64,000 nucleotides of DNA from Hominenteromicrobium mulieris (GTDB lineage Bacteria; Bacillota; Clostridia; Oscillospirales; Acutalibacteraceae). The translations under genes and the position numbers were made by a program. Of this stretch, positions 33,048 through 42,519 are shown in pieces (position 1 is the first letter of the stretch; each line of letters starts with the position of its first letter). The stretch covers positions 124,001-188,000 of the forward strand of contig JAJJOY010000003.1 in assembly GCA_021029595.1 (NCBI GenBank), written 5' to 3'. The notes beneath the pieces are model-generated. The model was not told the DNA's origin, did not search any database, and saw only the letters and a list, made by a program, of their open reading frames with translations.

Positions 33048-35276
33048 ATGAACGCTTGGAGAGATTTTAAAGGCGGTAAGTGGCAGGACCGCATCGATGT
33101 CCGCGACTTCATCCAGAAAAACTACACCCCCTACACGGGCGACGAAAGCTTTTTGCAGCCCCCGACCGCACGCACCGAAAAAATGCTCGAAAAGTACGAG
33201 GCTCTCTGCCGCGCCGAGCAGCAAAACGGCGGCGTTTTGAACATCGATACCGAAACTGTCATCACCGCCACGTCCTTCGGTCCCGGCTACCTTGATAAGG
33301 AAAACGAGATCATCGTCGGCCTCCAGACCGATGAGCCGTTAAAGCGCGCTTGCAACCCGTTCGGCGGCATGCGCATGGTGCGCTCCGCCTGCGAAGCCTA
33401 CGGCTACAAGGTCTCTGATAAAATCGAAGAGGAGTTTAAATACCACAAGACCCACAACGACGGCGTTTTCTCTGCCTATACGGATGACGTGCGCGCCGCA
33501 CGCCACGCCGGCATCATCACCGGTCTGCCGGATGCCTACGGCCGCGGCCGCATCATCGGCGATTACCGCCGCGTTCCGCTCTACGGCGTAAACCGTTTGA
33601 TTCTCCAAAAGCAGAAAGATAAAGCCGACCTCGGCAAAAATCCCCTCACGGCCGATACCATTCGCCTTTCCGAAGAAGTCACCGACCAGATCACCGCGCT
33701 CAAGGACATGGTGAAAATGGCCGCCATGTACGGTTACGACATCACCCGCCCGGCAGAAAACGCCCGCGAGGCTGTGCAGTGGCTCTATTTCGCATATCTC
33801 GCCGCCATCAAAGAACAGAACGGTGCTGCCATGAGTCTCGGCCGCACCTCCACATTCCTTGACATTTATTTTGAACGTGACCTCAAAGAAGGCGTACTCG
33901 ATGAATCCGGCGCACAGGAGATCATGGACGATTTCGTCTTAAAGCTCCGCATGGCGCGCCACCTGCGCACACCCGAATACAACGAGCTTTTCGGCGGCGA
34001 CCCCATGTGGATCACCGAGTCCCTCGGCGGCACCGGCGAGGACGGCCGCACGCTCGTCACCAAAAACTCTTACCGCATGCTCCATACGCTCTATAACCTC
34101 CACCCGTCCCCGGAGCCGAACCTCACCGTGCTGTGGTCAAAGCACCTGCCGGAAAACTGGAAGCGCTTCGTCGCGAAGGTCTCCTGCGATACCGATGCCA
34201 TCCAGTACGAGAGCGACACCGTTATGCGCCCCGCATTCGGTGATGATTACGCCATTGCCTGCTGCGTCTCCGCCATGCGCGTCGGCAAAGATATGCAGTT
34301 CTTCGGTGCGCGCGCAAACCTTGCAAAGCTCGTACTGCTCGCCATCAACGGCGGCATGGACGAAGTGAAAAAGACCCGCGTCGCGCCTGAAATGCCTGTC
34401 TGGCCGGACGAATACGTCGATTTCGACGGCCTCCTCAACCGCCTCGATTTCTACCGCGATTGGCTCGCAAAAACTTACGTCGATGCCATGAACACCATCC
34501 ACTACATGCACGACAAATACGCCTACGAAAAGAGCCAGATGGCGCTGCACGATACGAATGTCCGCCGTTTGATGGCGTTCGGCATCGCCGGCATGAGCTG
34601 CATGGCAGACTCCCTTTCCGCCATTAAATATGCCAAGGTGCGCTGCATCCGCGACCCCGAGACCGGTCTCGTCACCGACTTCGAGACCGAGGGTGAGTTC
34701 CCGTGCTTTGGCAATGACGACCCGCGTGTCGATTCCATCGCCTGCGAGCAGGTGCGCCGTTTCTACGATGCCCTGCGCGAATACCCGCTCTATCGCGGCG
34801 CACAGCACACGCTGTCCATTTTGACCATCACCTCCAACGTTATGTACGGCAAAAAGACCGGCAACACGCCGGATGGCCGCAAACTCGGCGAGCCGCTCGC
34901 CCCGGGCGCAAACCCCATGAGCGGCCGTGATAAATCCGGCGCGCTCGCAGAGCTCAACTCCGTCGCAAAGCTTTCTTATGATTATTGCCGCGACGGCATC
35001 TCGAACACGTTCTCCATCATTCCGGAAGCCCTCGGCAAAACGGAGGAAGACCGCATCACAAACCTCGTCCAGCTCCTTTCGGGCTACTTCATTCAGGGTG
35101 CGCATCACCTCAACGTCAACGTCATGAACCGCGAAACGCTCATCGATGCCTACCATAACCCGGAAAAATACCCCAACCTCACCATCCGCGTTTCCGGCTA
35201 CGCGGTCAACTTCCACCGTCTCTCCAAAGAGCAGCAGCGCGAAGTCATCTCCCGCACATTCCATGAGGCAATTTAA
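33048..35276 (+). CDS. pflB: Formate acetyltransferase (pyruvate formate-lyase)
   Basis: The 742-residue glycyl-radical enzyme converts pyruvate and CoA to acetyl-CoA and formate. The active-site cysteine pair is Cys405-Cys406 ('[10 protein letters not shown]'), and the glycyl radical is Gly717 in 'IRVSGYAV'. Conserved blocks include '[18 protein letters not shown]' and 'KTGNTPDGR'. I chose ATG 33048 (GAAAGGA upstream) over an in-frame ATG 21 codons earlier that lies in the riboswitch terminator. Its stop overlaps the activase start by one base. Confidence 0.97.
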   Translation: MNAWRDFKGGKWQDRIDVRDFIQKNYTPYTGDESFLQPPTARTEKMLEKYEALCRAEQQNGGVLNIDTETVITATSFGPGYLDKENEIIVGLQTDEPLKRACNPFGGMRMVRSACEAYGYKVSDKIEEEFKYHKTHNDGVFSAYTDDVRAARHAGIITGLPDAYGRGRIIGDYRRVPLYGVNRLILQKQKDKADLGKNPLTADTIRLSEEVTDQITALKDMVKMAAMYGYDITRPAENAREAVQWLYFAYLAAIKEQNGAAMSLGRTSTFLDIYFERDLKEGVLDESGAQEIMDDFVLKLRMARHLRTPEYNELFGGDPMWITESLGGTGEDGRTLVTKNSYRMLHTLYNLHPSPEPNLTVLWSKHLPENWKRFVAKVSCDTDAIQYESDTVMRPAFGDDYAIACCVSAMRVGKDMQFFGARANLAKLVLLAINGGMDEVKKTRVAPEMPVWPDEYVDFDGLLNRLDFYRDWLAKTYVDAMNTIHYMHDKYAYEKSQMALHDTNVRRLMAFGIAGMSCMADSLSAIKYAKVRCIRDPETGLVTDFETEGEFPCFGNDDPRVDSIACEQVRRFYDALREYPLYRGAQHTLSILTITSNVMYGKKTGNTPDGRKLGEPLAPGANPMSGRDKSGALAELNSVAKLSYDYCRDGISNTFSIIPEALGKTEEDRITNLVQLLSGYFIQGAHHLNVNVMNRETLIDAYHNPEKYPNLTIRVSGYAVNFHRLSKEQQREVISRTFHEAI

Positions 35277-35974
35277 TGGAAGGCCGCGTCAGCTCCGTAC
35301 AGTCCATGGGCGCGGTAGACGGCCCCGGCCTGCGCTACGTCGTCTTTCTGCAAGGCTGCCCGCTGCGCTGTGCCTACTGCCATAACCCCGAAACGTGGGA
35401 CTTAACCGGCGGCACGCCCTACACAGCAGAGGATTTCTGCAAAACAATCCTCCGTTACCGCCCCTATTTCGGCGAAAATGGAGGCGTCACCGTCTCGGGC
35501 GGCGAACCGCTTTTGCAGCCCGAGTTCGTCGCGGAATTATTCCAGCGCCTGCATGAACACAGCATTCACACCGCGCTCGATACCGCCGGCGCCGGCGACC
35601 TTTCCCGTGCCAAGCAGGTTCTCAAGCACACAGACCTCGTCCTTTGCGACATCAAGTTCCCCACGGAAGCGCAGTACAAATCCCACTGCGGCGGCTCCTT
35701 GCAGCACACGGTCGATTTCATGCGCCTTACGGAATCGATGCATATTCCCCTCTGGGTGCGCCACGTCGTCGCGCCCGGTCTTTCCGATACGGTTGAGAGC
35801 CTCCGCGCCGTCAAAGCTCTCGCGGAGTCGTTCTCCAATTTGGAGAAAATCGAGTGGCTGCCGTTTAAAAACATCTGCGCCGCCAAATACAAGGCGCTTC
35901 ATATCCCGTTCCCCATGGGCGACAAACCCTCGTTCTCACAAAGCCACGTCGAAGCGCTCCTTTCAAAGCTATAA
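35276..35974 (+). CDS. pflA: Pyruvate formate-lyase activating enzyme, radical SAM
   Basis: The 232-residue enzyme has the SAM-cluster cysteines Cys28, Cys32 and Cys35 ('GCPLRCAYCHNPETW'), 'GGVTVSGGEPLLQPEF' (the GGE motif), 'HTALDTAGAG' and 'LVLCDIKFPTEAQY'. It installs the Gly717 radical in PflB. It overlaps pflB by one base (TAATG). Confidence 0.96.
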   Translation: MEGRVSSVQSMGAVDGPGLRYVVFLQGCPLRCAYCHNPETWDLTGGTPYTAEDFCKTILRYRPYFGENGGVTVSGGEPLLQPEFVAELFQRLHEHSIHTALDTAGAGDLSRAKQVLKHTDLVLCDIKFPTEAQYKSHCGGSLQHTVDFMRLTESMHIPLWVRHVVAPGLSDTVESLRAVKALAESFSNLEKIEWLPFKNICAAKYKALHIPFPMGDKPSFSQSHVEALLSKL

Positions 35975-35982
35975 TTTCATCC

Positions 35983-36019
35983 AAAAAGGCTGTCCCGCAC
36001 TTTGCCGGGCAGCCTTTTC
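35983..36019 (+). terminator. Terminator of the pflBA operon
   Basis: AAGGCTGTCCCGCA pairs with GCCGGGCAGCCTT around CTTT, followed by TTTTCG. Confidence 0.85.
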
Positions 36020-36171
36020 GTTTTCATCTCTATTTCCGTTTTGATATAGATTTATACAATTTTTGAAAAGTTCACAATTTCAATCGTCACAGCCACGCGT
36101 TTTTATGCTATAATAAAAGTGATTTTCGTTCAACCACCCCACAACACATAAGAAAGGTCGTGAGGCATCGA

Positions 36172-37695
36172 TTGAAGCTAAGACAAATCCTCTCTGAAAA
36201 ATGGAAGGAAGCGCTTCAGGCTGTCCTTCCCATCATCACCATCGTGCTGGCGCTCTCGTTCACCATTGCGCCGCTCTCGCCAAGCGTTCTGCTGTGCTTT
36301 TTAATGGGCGCCGTGCTCATTTTAGTCGGCATGATGTTCTTCACCACCGGCGCGGAGACCGCCATGACCCCCATGGGCGAGCGCATCGGTACCGCCATGA
36401 CAAAAACGAAAAAGCTCGGTGTCGTTATCACGCTTTCGTTTTTGCTCGGCTTTATCATCACGGTCTCGGAGCCGGACTTACAGGTGCTCGCATCGCAGGT
36501 GCCGTCCGTGCCGAATTTAATTCTCATTCTATCCGTCGCATGCGGTGTCGGCGTGTTTCTTGTCGTGTCGCTTCTGCGCATGCTGTTTTCTATCGCGCTG
36601 CCGCCGCTGCTTGTCGGATGCTACGCCGTCGTGTTTCTTCTGGCGTTCTTTGTCCCGCCGGAATTTCTCGCCGTCGCGTTCGATTCCGGCGGCGTGACGA
36701 CCGGCCCCATGACCGTGCCGTTCATCATGGCGCTCGGCGTCGGCATCTCGGCCATCCGCAGCGACCGCCACGCGGCAGACGACAGCTTCGGCCTCGTTGC
36801 GCTCTCGTCCATCGGCCCCATTTTGGCCGTCATGATCCTCGGCATCATCTACAATCCGAATGAAAGCACCTACACGCCGCCCATCCTGCCCGAAATGCAG
36901 GATTCCTCGGAGCTTTTCGAGCTGTTCCGCACCGGTATCCCGACCTACCTCATCGAGATTGCCGTCTCTCTCCTGCCGATCATTCTCTTTTTCCTCGCGG
37001 CGCAGTTTCTCGTTCTGCGGCTTTCTAAGCGCAAATTATTCCAGATTGGCATGGGCCTCGTTTATACATACATCGGCCTTGTACTGTTTCTTACCGGTGC
37101 AAATGTCGGCTTCATGCCCGCCGGTCATTACCTCGGGCAGCAGTTAGCTTCCTATAAATATTCCGCTGTCGTCATTCCCGTCGCTATGGTCATGGGCTAT
37201 TTCATTGTTCGCGCAGAGCCCGCCGTGTACGTTCTCAATCGTCAGGTCGAGGAGATCACAGACGGCGCCATCTCCGCCAAGGCCATGGGCATCGGGCTTT
37301 CTGTCGGCGTGTCCATCTCGCTTGGGCTCGCCATGATCCGCGTCCTCACCGGCATTTCGATTTTGTGGTTCCTCATCCCGGGCTACGCGCTCGCGCTCAT
37401 CATCTCGTTTTTTGTCCCGAAGATCTACACCGCCATCGCGTTTGACTCCGGCGGCGTCGCTTCCGGCCCCATGACTGCGGCATTTCTGCTCCCCCTCGCA
37501 CAGGGCGCGTGCACGGCCGTCGGCGGCAACATGGTCACAGATGCCTTCGGTGTCGTTGCCATGGTCGCCATGACGCCGCTCATCACCATTCAGGTCATGG
37601 GCCTCGCGGCAAAGCTCATGCAGCGCCGTAAAACGGAGACCGCCGCACCCGCCGCATTCGCCGATATGGACGAAAACGCAATCATCGAACTGTAA
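36172..37695 (+). CDS. DUF1538 membrane protein, internally duplicated
   Basis: The 507-residue integral membrane protein has two homologous halves. Each contains the same block: 'AVAFDSGGVTTGPMTVPFIM' near 165-185 and 'AIAFDSGGVASGPMTAAFLL' near 420-440, and a matching pair 'SEPDLQVLASQV' / 'AEPAVYVLNRQV' earlier in each half. Around 12-14 hydrophobic segments are visible. The family is DUF1538, a predicted transporter. The nearby ribosome site GAGG fits TTG 36172; GTG 36160 is an alternative. It is 12 bases upstream of a tandem-PII gene, suggesting PII-controlled transport. Confidence 0.85.
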   Translation: MKLRQILSEKWKEALQAVLPIITIVLALSFTIAPLSPSVLLCFLMGAVLILVGMMFFTTGAETAMTPMGERIGTAMTKTKKLGVVITLSFLLGFIITVSEPDLQVLASQVPSVPNLILILSVACGVGVFLVVSLLRMLFSIALPPLLVGCYAVVFLLAFFVPPEFLAVAFDSGGVTTGPMTVPFIMALGVGISAIRSDRHAADDSFGLVALSSIGPILAVMILGIIYNPNESTYTPPILPEMQDSSELFELFRTGIPTYLIEIAVSLLPIILFFLAAQFLVLRLSKRKLFQIGMGLVYTYIGLVLFLTGANVGFMPAGHYLGQQLASYKYSAVVIPVAMVMGYFIVRAEPAVYVLNRQVEEITDGAISAKAMGIGLSVGVSISLGLAMIRVLTGISILWFLIPGYALALIISFFVPKIYTAIAFDSGGVASGPMTAAFLLPLAQGACTAVGGNMVTDAFGVVAMVAMTPLITIQVMGLAAKLMQRRKTETAAPAAFADMDENAIIEL

Positions 37696-37707
37696 AGGAG
37701 GGCGTTT

Positions 37708-38403
37708 ATGGGCGACAATTTATACTGGATGATTACCATTACAGACCGCAACCAAAGCCAGAAATTTCTGTCATTTTATAAAACCTATGGGATCGAGGTC
37801 GTGCTCAGCACGCTCGGCAAAGGCACCGCCGCGTCCGAAATTCTAAACGATTTCGGACTTGAAGCCACGCAAAAAGCCGTGCTGCTTTCCGTTGTCACCG
37901 GCAAGGTCTGGAGTGCCGTGCAAAAGGGACTGCAGACCATCATGCTCATCGATATTCCCGGCACCGGCATCGCGTTCACCATGCCGCTCAGCAGTATCGG
38001 CGGCAAACGTCAGCTGGAGTTTTTAACGAACGGTCAGCCGTTTCAGAAAGGAGAGGAAAGCGTCTTGAAAGATACCAAATACGAGCTTCTGGTCGTCATC
38101 GCAAACCAGGGCTATACCGAGCAGATTATGGCCGCAGCGCGCCGCGAAAACGCAGGCGGCGGCACCGTCATCCACGCAAAGGGCACCGGCATGGAGGGAG
38201 CGGAAAAGTTCCTCGGCGTTTCCCTCGCCAGTGAAAAAGAGCTTGTGCTCATCGTCGTAAAGCACGCGGATAAAAACAACGTCATGACTGCCATTATGCA
38301 GGAAGCCGGGCTTGAGACCAAAGCGAAAGCCATCGTCTTTTCCCTGCCCGTCACCGGCACTGCCGGCCTTAGATTACAGGACTTAAACGAAGAAAACACA
38401 TAA
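37708..38403 (+). CDS. Tandem PII-like signalling protein (two fused GlnB-type domains)
   Basis: The 231-residue protein is two PII-like domains in one chain. Domain 1 (about 5-105) includes 'FYKTYGIEVVLSTLGKGTA' and 'KGLQTIMLIDIPGTGIAFTMPLSSIGG' (KGLQTIMLIDIPGTGIAFTM); domain 2 (about 118-225) includes 'YELLVVIANQGYTEQIMAAARR', 'AGGGTVIHAKGTG' and 'KELVLIVVKHADKNNVMTAI'. Neither has the canonical uridylylated T-loop Tyr in an obvious place. Three chains of two domains would not fit the usual trimer, so a pseudo-hexamer or pseudo-trimer is possible. GGAGG precedes the ATG. Partner is the DUF1538 protein directly upstream. Confidence 0.85.
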   Translation: MGDNLYWMITITDRNQSQKFLSFYKTYGIEVVLSTLGKGTAASEILNDFGLEATQKAVLLSVVTGKVWSAVQKGLQTIMLIDIPGTGIAFTMPLSSIGGKRQLEFLTNGQPFQKGEESVLKDTKYELLVVIANQGYTEQIMAAARRENAGGGTVIHAKGTGMEGAEKFLGVSLASEKELVLIVVKHADKNNVMTAIMQEAGLETKAKAIVFSLPVTGTAGLRLQDLNEENT

Positions 38404-38436
38404 AACAACGACCGTAACAAAATATCTGCACATAAC

Positions 38437-38477
38437 AAAATCACCCTCGCCGGAGGAAATCCGCGAAGGTGATTTTT
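38437..38477 (+). terminator. Terminator after the tandem-PII gene
   Basis: AAAATCACCCTCGC pairs with GCGAAGGTGATTTTT (one mismatch) and serves both convergent genes. Confidence 0.8.
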
Positions 38478-38523
38478 GTCATTCTATTATTATGTTGGCA
38501 AAGAGAATATCTGATTGATCAAA

Positions 38524-39414
38524 TCAGCCCTTAACAGCGCCGATCGTGATGCCCTTGACGAAGTACTTCTGGAAGAACGGATAAACAACGAGCACCGGCA
38601 GAACACCGACAACGGCGATTGCCATCTTGATGCCCGTGCTCGGCATGTTCGCCGTAATCTCAGCTGCAGCCGCAGCGTCCATACCGCTCTTCAGCGCCTG
38701 CACGTCTCGCAGCATGTCATTCAAAAGAACCTGTATACTGTAAAGGCTCTTGTTCTGCTGGAGATAGTAAAGACCGTTTTTCCAATCGTTCCAGTAGGAA
38801 AGACCGATAAGCAGTGTCATCGTTGCAACCATCGGAATGCTCATCGGCAGAACGATCGTCAGCAGGATTCTGAACTCGCCCGCACCGTCAATGCGCGCCG
38901 CTTCAATAACAGCTTCCGGAATGTTCGTGGAGAAGTACGTGCGCATCATGATCACGTAGAACGCGTTGACCATAAGGGACGGAATGATGAGCGCCCAAAT
39001 CGTGTTGCTCACCTTGATGTAACGGGTGTACATGATGTACGTCGGCACAAGACCGCCGGAGAACAGCATCGTGAAGAACACGTAGAACGCAAGACCGTTG
39101 CGGCCCGGTAGGTCGCGGCGGGACAGCGGGTAAGCCATGAGGATCGTCATGGAAAGGCCGCACAGCGTACCCACAACTGTGGAGAGGATTGTGATGCCGT
39201 ACGCGGAGATAATCTTGTTGCTGCTCTTAAACATGTACTGGTAAGCATTCAGACTTAGTGCCTTCGGGAACAGCGTGTAGCCGTTGCGGATCAATTCCTG
39301 CTCGTCCGTAATGGAGGACATAATGAGCAGAAGGAACGGGAAGATGCAGCACAGGGAAAGGATGATCATCACAATGTGTGCGCCGACCTGAAACCCTTTG
39401 TTTTTTTCGACCAT
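38524..39414 (-). CDS. Carbohydrate ABC transporter permease (LplC/YtcP type)
   Basis: The 296-residue protein has six membrane segments and the EAA loop 'EAARIDGAGEFRILLTIVLPMS' (EAARIDGAGEFRILLTIVLP), typical of CUT1 sugar importers in the LplC/YtcP branch ('GITIGAVKG' C-terminus). It pairs with the permease encoded 20 bases upstream. No ATPase gene is in the operon; CUT1 systems of this type borrow the general MsmX-like ATPase, which is not in this window. GGGAGAG precedes the ATG. Confidence 0.93.
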   Translation of the reverse strand: MVEKNKGFQVGAHIVMIILSLCCIFPFLLLIMSSITDEQELIRNGYTLFPKALSLNAYQYMFKSSNKIISAYGITILSTVVGTLCGLSMTILMAYPLSRRDLPGRNGLAFYVFFTMLFSGGLVPTYIMYTRYIKVSNTIWALIIPSLMVNAFYVIMMRTYFSTNIPEAVIEAARIDGAGEFRILLTIVLPMSIPMVATMTLLIGLSYWNDWKNGLYYLQQNKSLYSIQVLLNDMLRDVQALKSGMDAAAAAEITANMPSTGIKMAIAVVGVLPVLVVYPFFQKYFVKGITIGAVKG

Positions 39415-39434
39415 GGTGTTTCTCTCTCCCTTCC

Positions 39435-40406
39435 TTAGAACAGTGCGTTCTCTTCGCCGCCGATTTTCTTAACGGCAAGGTTCGCGCACAGGACCAGTAT
39501 AAAGCCGACAACGCTCTGGTAAACGCCTGCTGCGGAAGATCTGCCGTAATCGTTCAGCGTGATGAGTGCGCGGTAAACGTACGTATCAATCGTGCTCGTA
39601 ATGTCGAGCAGCGGGCCGGAATCCATCGGCACCTGATAGAACAGACCGAAATCGGAATAGAAAATCTTGCCGATAGACATCAGTGTCAGCGTGATGATGG
39701 TGGGCAGAAGGCTCGGCAGCGTAACGTGAACGATCTGCTGCCAGCGGTTTGCGCCGTCGATGACCGCCGCCTCATAGTAACCGTGGTCAATGCCGACGAG
39801 CGTTGCATAATAGAGAATGCAGTCGTAGCCGAACACCTTCCAGATATGTACGATGACCAAAATGAACGGCCAGTACTTCGGCTCTGTATACCAGGAAATC
39901 GGATTAATGCCAAGTGCCTTAAAGATCGTGTTGTTGATAAAGCCGGATTCAGAGCTCAGCATTGCGAACACCAGATAGCTGACCACAACGATGGAGATCA
40001 GGTACGGCATCAGGATGATGGTCTGGTACACCTGCTTGAAGAGCTTGCTCGTAATCTCGTTTAAGAGAATCGCGATTGTAATGGCAATCACGGTGCCCAG
40101 CACGATAAAGCACAGGTTATAAAGCAGTGTGTTGCGCGTAATGTTGAAAGCGTCCTTCGTTTTAAAAAGGTAGGTGAAGTTGCTGAAACCCACCCAGTCA
40201 CTTGCAAGGATGCCCTTACGCCAGTTGACCTTCTTGAAGGCGATGATCAGACCGCTCATCGGGATATACTTATCCATGAGCAGATACAGGGCGCCCGGAA
40301 GGAACATCAGATACAGCGGGATGCAGCGGTAAAAGCGCAGCCACTTATTCGGTTTTGCCGAGCGCACTTTCATTTCTTTTTCCAGTGCGGCAGATTTATT
40401 CGGCAT
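39435..40406 (-). CDS. Carbohydrate ABC transporter permease (LplB/YteP type)
   Basis: The 323-residue protein is the first CUT1 permease subunit: N-terminal basic stretch, 'YLMFLPGALYLLMDKYIPMSGLIIAFKKVNW' (IAFKKVNWRKGILASDWVG) and the EAA loop 'EAAVIDGANRWQQIVHVTLPSLLP' (EAAVIDGANRWQQIVHVTLP). With the LplC-type permease it forms the sugar channel. GAAAGGGG before the ATG. It follows the binding-protein gene after a 193-base gap that includes a strong hairpin. Confidence 0.94.
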   Translation of the reverse strand: MPNKSAALEKEMKVRSAKPNKWLRFYRCIPLYLMFLPGALYLLMDKYIPMSGLIIAFKKVNWRKGILASDWVGFSNFTYLFKTKDAFNITRNTLLYNLCFIVLGTVIAITIAILLNEITSKLFKQVYQTIILMPYLISIVVVSYLVFAMLSSESGFINNTIFKALGINPISWYTEPKYWPFILVIVHIWKVFGYDCILYYATLVGIDHGYYEAAVIDGANRWQQIVHVTLPSLLPTIITLTLMSIGKIFYSDFGLFYQVPMDSGPLLDITSTIDTYVYRALITLNDYGRSSAAGVYQSVVGFILVLCANLAVKKIGGEENALF

Positions 40407-40461
40407 AATTAGAAACCCCTTTCAATCTGTTTTCGTCCTGCTCCGTTGAAATTTTCCAAAA

Positions 40462-40513
40462 GAACATGGGCATGTACAGAAGGGTCATCTCTCTGTACAC
40501 GCCCATGCCCTTT
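40462..40513 (-). other. Stem-loop between binding-protein and permease genes
   Basis: GGGCATGGGCGTGTACAGA pairs with TCTGTACATGCCCATGTTC (minus strand), with a GAGATGACCCT loop and only a short TTTT beyond. It is a candidate attenuator/mRNA stabiliser favouring the binding protein. A second weak stem (GGGAAAAGG…CCTTTTCCC type) lies next to it. Confidence 0.7.
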
Positions 40514-40599
40514 TCCCTTTCGGGAAAAAGACACGGATTTTCACAAGGAAGCTGAAACGAATCTCGCTCCAGCTTCTTTAAGTCTAATTGTGAAGTAAA

Positions 40600-42192
40600 T
40601 TACTTCTGCTCAGCCAGCCAAGCGTCGAGCTGTGCCTGCTTCTCTTCGATGATCGCATCGATGCCGGCATCCTTCAGCTCAGAGTTGAACTGCGGGAGAG
40701 TCGTCTCCGGGTCAAGAGCGCCGCAAACGAGTGCCTTGTGGTACTTGTTAACAACGTTCGTGCAAGCGGTGATCTCGTTCGCAACCTGCGTTGCGTCGAA
40801 GGAGAAGCCGAATGCTGCGGACTTCTGAGACTCTTCGTTGAAGGTCTTCGTTGCATCCCAGTAATCAGCCGGGAGATCGGTGCCCCAGATGTCGCCGATG
40901 AACTGGTTCGGCATCAGCCAAGTACCGGACTTTCTGTAAGTGGTGGTCGTTGCATCAACGCCGTCCGGATAGTTGATTCTGTCCTGACCGTTCGTAACAG
41001 CGCCTTCTTCGATTACTTCGTAGTGAACGCCCTCAATACCGTACATGTAGAGGTTGCTCAGCTCCGGGTTGCTGTAAAGCTCGTTCAGAGTCTTCATAGC
41101 AGCTTCCGGATGCTCGCAGCTGCCTGCGATGGACCACAGAGCCATGGTAACACGGTCGGTGGAAGCCAGTGCCGGAATCAGCTCAACCGTGCCGATCGGG
41201 TTCTGGAGGTTCGCGTTGTTCTCTTCTGCATAGTACGGCTTCAGGTTAACGAAGCTGCCGAATGCAGTGCCTGCGTCCTGCAGAGTGGTTGCAGTCTCGG
41301 TGGTGTTCACAGCGTCAGCCTGAATGAGGCCTTCCTGCATCCAGTTGTACATCGTGGTAACGAGGTTCTTGTACTGCTCGGTCTCGTAGAGGTTCACAAC
41401 GGTGGTGTCCGTAGCCATGTCGGAGAGAACACCAAGGTTAACCATCTCGTCGCCCAGAGAGTCCCAACCCCAGTTACGGATGTTTTCGCCGGCGGAAACA
41501 GCTACCGGCCAGCAGTTCTCTTCTTTTTCCTTAATGGTAACGAGAACATCGTGGAGGTCTTCGAGGGTCTTAACGGAATCCATGTCGAGGTTGTACTTCT
41601 CAGCAAGGTCCAGTCTGTACTCAAAGCCCTGGGAAGCTGCAAGGTCACGGCCCTCCGTGAGGCCGAACAGCTCGCCGCCTACGCGACCGCAGTTGATGTT
41701 GTCCCAACCGAGCTGCTCAATGATGCCCTGGCCATACTCCTCGATGAGGTCGTCCATCGGATAGAGCTGACCGGAATCAGCGCAAGCCGTGTAGTTGACC
41801 ATGTAAACCGGGAGAAGGTCAACGCCTTCGCCGGAGGAAAGCATCAGGGAGATCTGGTCAGCATAGCTGCTGTACGGGAGGAAGGAAAGCTTAACGTTCA
41901 CGTTGAACTTCTCTTCGAGGATCTTGTCCATTGCTTCCTCAACCTGTGCGATACCGGATTCTTCTTTACCGGATGACATCGTCACGATATTGAGCGTTAC
42001 GAGTTCGGATTCTTTCAGATCTTCTGCTTCGGAAGAGGCATCGCTGCTATCAGCTGCAGCACTGTCAGAAGCGGAAGATTCGGAAGATGTGCTGGAGTCT
42101 GCGGTGGAGCTGGAAGAACCGCCGTTGCCGCAAGCAGCCAGGGAGAGGGTCAGCGCTGCTGCCATGAGCATTGCTACAAGTCTCTTTGCCAT
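40600..42192 (-). CDS. Extracellular sugar-binding lipoprotein (LplA type)
   Basis: The 530-residue lipoprotein begins 'MAKRLVAMLMAAALTLSLAAC' (lipidated Cys near 21), then a Ser/Asp/Glu-rich spacer (about 25-60), then a family 1 solute-binding protein of the large LplA/YtcQ kind used for oligosaccharides. Segments such as 'PYSSYADQISLMLSSGEGVDLLPVYM' (ADQISLMLSSGEGVDLLPVY) and 'YWDATKTFNEESQKSAAFGF' fit that family. ATG 42192 with AAAGGA was preferred over one six codons earlier. It is the first transporter gene behind YesMN, in the same direction. Confidence 0.92.
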   Translation of the reverse strand: MAKRLVAMLMAAALTLSLAACGNGGSSSSTADSSTSSESSASDSAAADSSDASSEAEDLKESELVTLNIVTMSSGKEESGIAQVEEAMDKILEEKFNVNVKLSFLPYSSYADQISLMLSSGEGVDLLPVYMVNYTACADSGQLYPMDDLIEEYGQGIIEQLGWDNINCGRVGGELFGLTEGRDLAASQGFEYRLDLAEKYNLDMDSVKTLEDLHDVLVTIKEKEENCWPVAVSAGENIRNWGWDSLGDEMVNLGVLSDMATDTTVVNLYETEQYKNLVTTMYNWMQEGLIQADAVNTTETATTLQDAGTAFGSFVNLKPYYAEENNANLQNPIGTVELIPALASTDRVTMALWSIAGSCEHPEAAMKTLNELYSNPELSNLYMYGIEGVHYEVIEEGAVTNGQDRINYPDGVDATTTTYRKSGTWLMPNQFIGDIWGTDLPADYWDATKTFNEESQKSAAFGFSFDATQVANEITACTNVVNKYHKALVCGALDPETTLPQFNSELKDAGIDAIIEEKQAQLDAWLAEQK

Positions 42193-42302
42193 TTTCTTAC
42201 TTCCTTTCATACTTTTCGACCTGCGATAAATTTATTTTTAGCCTTCGCGGTCAAATTACACATATATAGTAACAGAAAATCCGCATCTTTTCTGCAAATT
42301 TC

Positions 42303-42329
42303 GTGACATCTCCTATTCAAAATGTGACA
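42303..42329 (-). promoter_or_regulatory. Direct-repeat operator upstream of the sugar importer
   Basis: Two GTGACA hexamers (minus-strand TGTCAC), 42303-42308 and 42324-42329, are 21 bases apart, i.e. two helical turns on the same face. They lie just ahead of a promoter with a poor -35 (TTGCAG) and a TACTAT -10, the pattern expected for activation by an AraC-type regulator. The YesN-like gene is upstream. The rest of the 42193-42519 gap holds this promoter and the two-component terminator. Confidence 0.5.
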
Positions 42330-42390
42330 TGTTTGTGAAGGCTTTGCAGGATGTTCTTTACAATCCTGCATATCGATACTCTATATCGAT

Positions 42391-42425
42391 AAAAAAAGAG
42401 GAAAACCCATATGGGTGTCCCTCTC
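42391..42425 (-). terminator. Terminator of the two-component operon
   Basis: On the minus strand GAGGGACACCCAT pairs with ATGGGTTTTCCTC (imperfect), then TTTTTTT. Confidence 0.75.
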
Positions 42426-42519
42426 TCAAATGCAAGATGTATTTTCTGTCTTTCACCCGTTTACACGGATTTTACATTTTGTGACAGTTTTACAACAGTT
42501 TACCGAAAGAAAACGTGCT

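Noticed and set aside
40407-40599. Small gene between the sugar-binding protein and permease genes
   Set aside because: The gap is a large inverted repeat with no open frame carrying a ribosome site.
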